From Candidatus Thorarchaeota archaeon (GTDB taxonomy: Archaea; Asgardarchaeota; Thorarchaeia; Thorarchaeales; Thorarchaeaceae), in the NCBI GenBank assembly GCA_016840825.1, contig JAEORN010000145.1:1-11896 (forward strand): a stretch of 11,896 nt of DNA, in the 5' to 3' direction. Position numbers and translations under genes: made by a program. Shown piece after piece: positions 10,201 to 11,896 of this stretch (positions within the stretch are counted from its first letter, which is position 1; each line of letters begins with the position of its first letter). The notes under the pieces were generated by a model. The model had not been told where the DNA came from and did no database searches. It saw nothing but the letters and a program-made list of their open reading frames with translations.

Positions 10201-11117
10201 ATCCATTGTCAAACGATACTGATTCCGATAATATCTCAGACTGGGATGAGGTCATGACCTACGAGACTGACCCGACATCTTTTGATTCTGACCAAGACTT
10301 GCTTAGTGATTACGCTGAGATCTTCATCTGGGGAACGGATCCAAACAGCTCAGATACAGATTTGGATCTCTTAACAGATAACGAAGAGGTTGCTATCTAT
10401 CACTCTGACCCACTGTCGAGAGATGGAGATGAAGATGGACTGAGTGACTATTTCGAAGTCTTCACTAGTCATACAAGACCTCGCGATAATGACACAGATG
10501 CAGATATGATCGGAGATGGTGCAGAATGGAACATCTACGGAACGGACCCACTTCTACCTGATACAGACCTTGATGGGCTAAGTGACTACGATGAAATTTT
10601 CATCTACGGTTCGAATCCTTTGTCGCAGGACTCAGATGGAGATGGCATTCTGGATGCAGCAGACTTCATGCCTACTGTGCACTGGATATATCCACTTATC
10701 CTCGCAGGAATCGGTCTCTTTGGTCTTGCAATAGTTGCCAAACGAGTGAAGGAGACCTACTTTGTGGATGAATTCGTCACCACTGCAGAACCAGCCAGCC
10801 TTGGACTTGAACCCGGCATGGATATCGCTGTGGAGTACAAGATTCGCGGTGGACTCGTGGTGTTTGGCGTGGTGATACGGAATGGCTCGAAGGTGCCAAT
10901 GCATAATGTGCAGGTGGTGCTGGGAGTGCCAGACCTGACTGACACCATCAAGACTGAGACCATTGGCGAGGTTGTTCCCGGCACGGTCTCTGTGGTGGAG
11001 ATTGAGTTCGAGCTCCAGCCTGGTGCAGAAGGTGAGCTTGTTGGCATGGTCGAGTACGACAGTGTCGAGGGCGAGCACAGGATCGTGAACCTGAAGCCAG
11101 TCAGGATTGTTGCTTGA
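4269..11117 (+). CDS. Giant TSP3-repeat surface protein with N-terminal beta-propeller and cytosolic C-terminal domain
   Basis: The product has 2,282 residues and is predicted to be extracellular with a C-terminal membrane anchor. Residues 1-22 form a signal peptide (MKPYHAIVALAFVCVIAGLS). Residues about 47-396 hold eight blade-like units of about 42 residues each. They have an FG-GAP/PQQ-like pattern: GDLDxDGxEEVxxG, then NGTLxVxD, then a strand often ending LLW or PLW. The first segment (ALVWTTTTGSQV) could complete the last blade by Velcro closure. Residues 397 to about 2138 are a stalk of about 79 Asp-rich TSP3-type motifs (DTDxDGLSDxxE...GTDPxxxD), which should bind many calcium ions. 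An EF-hand-like pair interrupts it at 1065-1093. A transmembrane helix (about 2139-2157, starting WIYPLILAGIG) is followed by KRVK and a 125-residue cytosolic domain with alternating hydrophobic strands, perhaps a beta-sandwich. Many NxS/T sequons suggest N-glycosylation. An adhesin or cell-contact role is inferred from architecture only. The start overlaps the ATPase stop (ATGA). Confidence 0.92.
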   Translation: MKPYHAIVALAFVCVIAGLSIQGTGPDMVTVLNPESSHSIAEIAPFNTALVWTTTTGSQVNGLVVDNFDADAYEEVAVITQNGTLFLFEEDNTLLWKLALGSIPRAIAAIDGTASAGKEILIGTDDGVLVIGANKAVQMNMSLPEPVYAVAGGHLDGDGLEEVIVGCDDFYVYAFEIDTTPLWSYLSNGRVRLLGGADIDQDARTEFVVASQNKKFTYLDDTGAMVFEKTTETTINVVGIGDLAGTADLEMVYGETNGTLSVWDTTNTLLFNIQANESITALRVGDLITGGYNELALGTSEAALRVFDSTGTPLWNKTLGGQVNSILFPNVGATPNAQVLATINGQVTLYNATGWRSYQANVLGLTRAITFGDLDNFGGEEFVYGTNGGTVAAYGRDFDKDRLADAREILIEGTLYNDADSDNDNLDDGEEVLDYDTNPLSADSDSDKLSDFAEVITHNTDPNDPDSDNDKLTDWQEVYFGTDPNDADTDNDQLTDYEENNETLTLPTDPDSDDNGINDAQDDNDGDGLTNIQEVRITKTDPNDVDSDHNTITDYYDDQDGDDLANWKEIQLGTGVYDPDSDDDLLLDGYEVKTSKTNPLNEDTDNDQLTDYEEVMIVHSNPLLADSDEDGLDDYEEYVTYGTLVNDPDSDNDDLSDGAEVNNYHTDPLNPDSDSDNIPDGEEVHMWGSDPNAEDTDLDGLRDDFEVYDWHTNVTNSDTDGDTLNDYLESITLGTNATLVDTDFDGLRDPDEVKYWNASVAIQFDFFFKNGTSDSFADPDGDRLTNYQEIYQTKTNPTQMDSGGSPLTDDLEDSDLDGIINYNELYVTFTNPRDPDSDDDKVKDGYEWYLLHTDPNDEDSDDDDITDYDEDLDGDGLSNGIELYITGSWDNVTHLSGTWFNRTDSDFDTISDYYDDEDADMLPNWFEVEMTGTDPLYNDTNDNGDLDWEEDPDNDELNNYEEWLYECDPLDADSDNDQLTDAEEVYDTFTDPNDPDDDDDGILDGQDDQDHDGLTNIEEIRTYETNCTNWDTDSDMLRDGLEIDMGLNATNPDSDDDTLYDGWFDANGNGIYEPWLGERGEDVNRNGIVDPTETSPFEADTDQDNLDDAEEYFYGTSPLDPDCDEDDLLDGDEVYEYFTNPLNNDSDSDLLSDYIEVEITGTDPNNMWYNGTHTDYMIDSDHDGVINGDEVDIYDTSPGDMDSDNDGLTDGEEIFIYFSDPLSRDTDGDKLEDFDEILYGTNILVRDTDADQLDDYVEIELLGTDPLNATSVILGVLDGDLDYDSDGLSNALEIYGYFSNATYEDTDHDGLLDGFEVYTSGSSPTDQDSDNDGVSDYDEWTIWHTDLSSTDSDSDGVSDYIEIYVSMSSPTNWDTDSDQLSDGEEWNTYGTDPNLADTDFDLINDKDEIELGTDPRLNDTDGDGLSDWEEWQIYDTDPLEADVDQDGLNDKEELENGTDWENWDSDFDTISDGDEVNIYETDPLNDDSDFDALADADEIFNSHTDPNMDDTDGDGIPDNLDDEDADGINNEDEIYLYETNCTMVDTDSDLLSDYYEIFVSETSPHEWDTDEDGLSDRDELFYWSSDPLKRDSDSDGLEDGEEALTWHTLLNSSDTDNDNLSDYDEIKVFETDPLQWDTDMDSVSDGDELNIYNTSPLREDTDSDKLPDNMEIFGFNMTVYVNGTPEIREIPAGALNPRKADTDLDTLTDYEEVYLTFSDPTLFSTQGDGISDAEQDLDGDMLTNAQEIRLTKTSPNLADTDGDGKNDGVDDEDRDLLTNWEECVLTKTDPRDPDSNDDGVSDYNDDEDNDGLSNGEEINDYFTDPLKRDTDQDHLSDFEEVDEYGTSPILKDTDNDLLEDGEEILDFETNPLLNDTDSDFLSDYEEVFLTDTDPNDPTTNLDPFTELPVADGDWDSDSDGISNLDELRIWGTLPNDPDFDNDDLEDGLEILLGTGLDVPDSDFDQLLDGEEYKFYGTNPLSNDTDSDNISDWDEVMTYETDPTSFDSDQDLLSDYAEIFIWGTDPNSSDTDLDLLTDNEEVAIYHSDPLSRDGDEDGLSDYFEVFTSHTRPRDNDTDADMIGDGAEWNIYGTDPLLPDTDLDGLSDYDEIFIYGSNPLSQDSDGDGILDAADFMPTVHWIYPLILAGIGLFGLAIVAKRVKETYFVDEFVTTAEPASLGLEPGMDIAVEYKIRGGLVVFGVVIRNGSKVPMHNVQVVLGVPDLTDTIKTETIGEVVPGTVSVVEIEFELQPGAEGELVGMVEYDSVEGEHRIVNLKPVRIVA
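5457..10680 (+). repeat. Array of about 79 TSP3-type calcium-binding motifs (protein-level repeats)
   Basis: Counted by eye, about 79 Asp-rich motifs run almost without break across residues 397-2137 of the giant protein. Most units are 22-23 residues: xDTDxDxLSDxxEVxxYxTDPLx. A second type is a 15-residue unit ending in DDx or DDE, followed by a 20-residue unit beginning DGDGLTNxxE. This short/long pairing is the classic TSP3 arrangement. Longer inserts occur around nucleotides 6537-6597, 6928-6978, 7752-7799, 8073-8112, 9292-9366 and 9955-10008. At DNA level the units are diverged, so the array is old, with a few closer pairs. Confidence 0.9.
7461..7547 (+). other. EF-hand-like / dockerin-like pair embedded in the TSP3 stalk
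   Basis: Residues 1065-1093 of the giant protein contain two loops of the type DxNxNGI with downstream acidic residues: DANGNGIYEP and DVNRNGIVDPTE, separated by WLGERGE. Asn-Gly loops of this kind differ from the DTDxDGL consensus of the surrounding repeats. The pattern resembles calcium loops of EF-hand or dockerin modules; which family it belongs to is uncertain. Confidence 0.5.
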
Positions 11118-11119
11118 AG
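11094..11119 (+). repeat. Direct repeat copy 1: last codons and stop of the giant gene
   Basis: This 26-base segment encodes the final KPVRIVA and the TGA stop of the giant protein plus two bases. It recurs at 11489-11514 with two mismatches (bases 11111 and 11116). Confidence 0.85.
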
Positions 11120-11162
11120 AACGAAATACACAAGATTCAAGACTCCAGAGGCAGAACAGTAT

Positions 11163-11489
11163 TTGGTGGGATTCTTGGCATCAAATAGAACAGTTCTCCA
11201 GTATAGAAACATGAGGTATGGAGAACAATATCATCCAGCTATGGCATGGGGAAGATGGATAGTTCTAATATGTCTCATATCCATGTTCATTGCTGCTGTC
11301 ACTGGAATCATTCCAGCAGCTCTGGAGCCTCTGTTCATACTCGTTTTGTTCTCGGGCATCCTCTTTGGAGCAATACTGAGTTTTTCCGGATACTTCAAAT
11401 CAGTTGATAGACAGGCATATCCATTTATGGTTGTGATGATTTGCATCGCGTTTACTGCCGTGATAATTTATGCTCTTACAAGAGGATAA
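11163..11489 (+). CDS. Small three-helix membrane protein, unknown function
   Basis: I do not recognise this family. From TTG 11163 it encodes 108 residues with three hydrophobic segments at about 32-51, 56-78 and 86-105, and short polar loops (FKSVDRQAY between the second and third). The start is uncertain: TTG 11163 or GTG 11166 have only a weak AGAGG-like site at about 11147-11151; ATG 11211 and ATG 11241 are in frame but lack good Shine-Dalgarno sites. ATG 11241 would still keep all three helices. It is in the same reading frame as the giant gene, and the frame is open without interruption from the giant gene's TGA. It lies 45 bases downstream and so may be the fourth gene of the operon. 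Its stop (TAA 11487-11489) touches the second copy of the direct repeat. The clean hydrophobic pattern supports a real gene; codon composition is ordinary for the window. Confidence 0.6.
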   Translation: MVGFLASNRTVLQYRNMRYGEQYHPAMAWGRWIVLICLISMFIAAVTGIIPAALEPLFILVLFSGILFGAILSFSGYFKSVDRQAYPFMVVMICIAFTAVIIYALTRG

Positions 11490-11514
11490 AGCCAGTCAGG
11501 ATTGTAGCTTAAAG
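11489..11514 (+). repeat. Direct repeat copy 2: remnant of a paralogous gene end
   Basis: This segment matches 24 of 26 bases of 11094-11119. Read in its own frame it still encodes KPVRIVA followed by a stop. The two differences are GTT to GTA (both Val) and TGA to TAA (both stop). It begins at the last base of the small membrane gene's stop and contains the stop of the minus-strand gene. It may be all that remains of a second giant-protein gene. Confidence 0.75.
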
Positions 11515-11889
11515 CGCTTCAACTTCATGAATCTGCTTGGAAAGATGATCAAGGACGAGCTTGATATCAACCAGAAGCTCGACAGAGGCTAGAAACAGAA
11601 TCACTATGACATCGGTTGCAAGGTATGTAGTTCCTATGAAAGGAAATATGAAGACCCAGAGTACAATGCTCATCACACCAATCCACGCATAGCCTAGTTG
11701 ATTCGACCTTTCTTTCGGAATCACTACAAGTACAAGTCCAATGATATCGATACCTAAGATGAAAAGAAATCCGAGTGGATATTCAAAGTTAGGATATAAT
11801 TCAACTGCTGACAACCCAAACAAGGTGAATAGAACAGCATCACGAGCAAAATGTGTACATTTCAGTAGAGTATGACAATTTATTGCCAC
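11509..11889 (-). CDS. Four-helix membrane protein, unknown function, possibly 5' partial
   Basis: I do not recognise this family. The 126-residue frame on the minus strand has four hydrophobic segments at about 16-33, 38-57, 67-87 and 89-109, then an amphipathic tail (DHLSKQIHEVEAL). The only visible start near the N-terminus is GTG at 11889. The frame stays open to the window edge, so the true start may lie outside. The gene converges on the small plus-strand membrane gene; its TAA (11509-11511) lies within the second direct-repeat copy. The hydrophobic profile and absence of a competing frame support it as coding. Confidence 0.65.
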   Translation of the reverse strand: MAINCHTLLKCTHFARDAVLFTLFGLSAVELYPNFEYPLGFLFILGIDIIGLVLVVIPKERSNQLGYAWIGVMSIVLWVFIFPFIGTTYLATDVIVILFLASVELLVDIKLVLDHLSKQIHEVEAL

Positions 11890-11896
11890 TTGATGA

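Noticed and set aside
5457..10680. CRISPR-like or microsatellite array suggested by recurring GATTCAGA and GATACTGA words
   Set aside because: The words are Asp-Ser-Asp and Asp-Thr-Asp codons in an open coding frame; spacing and sequence vary by codon, with no conserved repeats and unique spacers.
11115..11117. Selenocysteine at the giant gene's TGA
   Set aside because: No selenocysteine-insertion hairpin was recognised, the context has no redox motif, and the repeat copy carries TAA at the equivalent position, so TGA acts as a stop.
11118..11162. Possible promoter (AAATACA element) or terminator between the giant gene and the small membrane gene
   Set aside because: There is no convincing BRE/TATA pair, hairpin or T-run; the 45-base gap may simply be intra-operon.
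10632..11212. Minus-strand frames of about 150 residues opposite the cytosolic domain
   Set aside because: They are antisense to a well-supported gene. High GC at third positions lengthens chance frames there, and no family features are seen.

Overview
The window reads as archaeal chromosome. It shows tightly packed, translationally coupled genes with GGAGG Shine-Dalgarno sites, and large surface proteins held by a single C-terminal membrane helix with a short basic stop-transfer. There is no bacterial cell-wall sorting signal, and NxS/T sequons are abundant. The moderate GC content (about 42-45% in lines counted by hand) and the combination of subtilisin-like and thrombospondin-type-3 (TSP3) surface proteins make me think of an Asgard lineage such as Thorarchaeota. 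That placement is a guess; no taxonomic marker gene is present.

Region 1 (1-4272). The window opens inside a large membrane-anchored protein. It holds the end of a subtilisin (S8) domain, a long beta-rich ectodomain, a GldG/DUF4350-like (glutamine-amidotransferase-like) domain, one transmembrane helix and a helical cytosolic tail. The position of the S8 catalytic serine is occupied by threonine, so the protease may be inactive. One base after its stop codon begins an ABC-2-type ABC ATPase with every nucleotide-binding motif intact. No permease gene lies in the window.

Region 2 (4269-11117). A 2,282-residue surface protein starts inside the ATPase stop codon (ATGA overlap). It is built like a lollipop: signal peptide, a predicted eight-bladed beta-propeller, a stalk of about 79 Asp-rich TSP3 calcium-binding motifs, one transmembrane helix, and a 125-residue cytosolic beta-sandwich-like domain. 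The DNA encoding the cytosolic domain is much richer in GC than the stalk. The three genes form one coupled operon.

Region 3 (11118-11896). A small three-helix membrane protein gene follows in the same reading frame as the giant gene, after its TGA. It converges on a four-helix membrane protein gene on the minus strand. A 26-nt copy of the last codons and stop of the giant gene recurs at 11489-11514, where the two small genes meet. The only differences between the copies are synonymous, which looks like the scar of a lost or recombined paralogue.

Working picture (inference): the operon makes a cell-surface assembly in which a possible pseudoprotease and a calcium-stiffened adhesin are produced together with an ABC ATPase that may act through the GldG-like partner.
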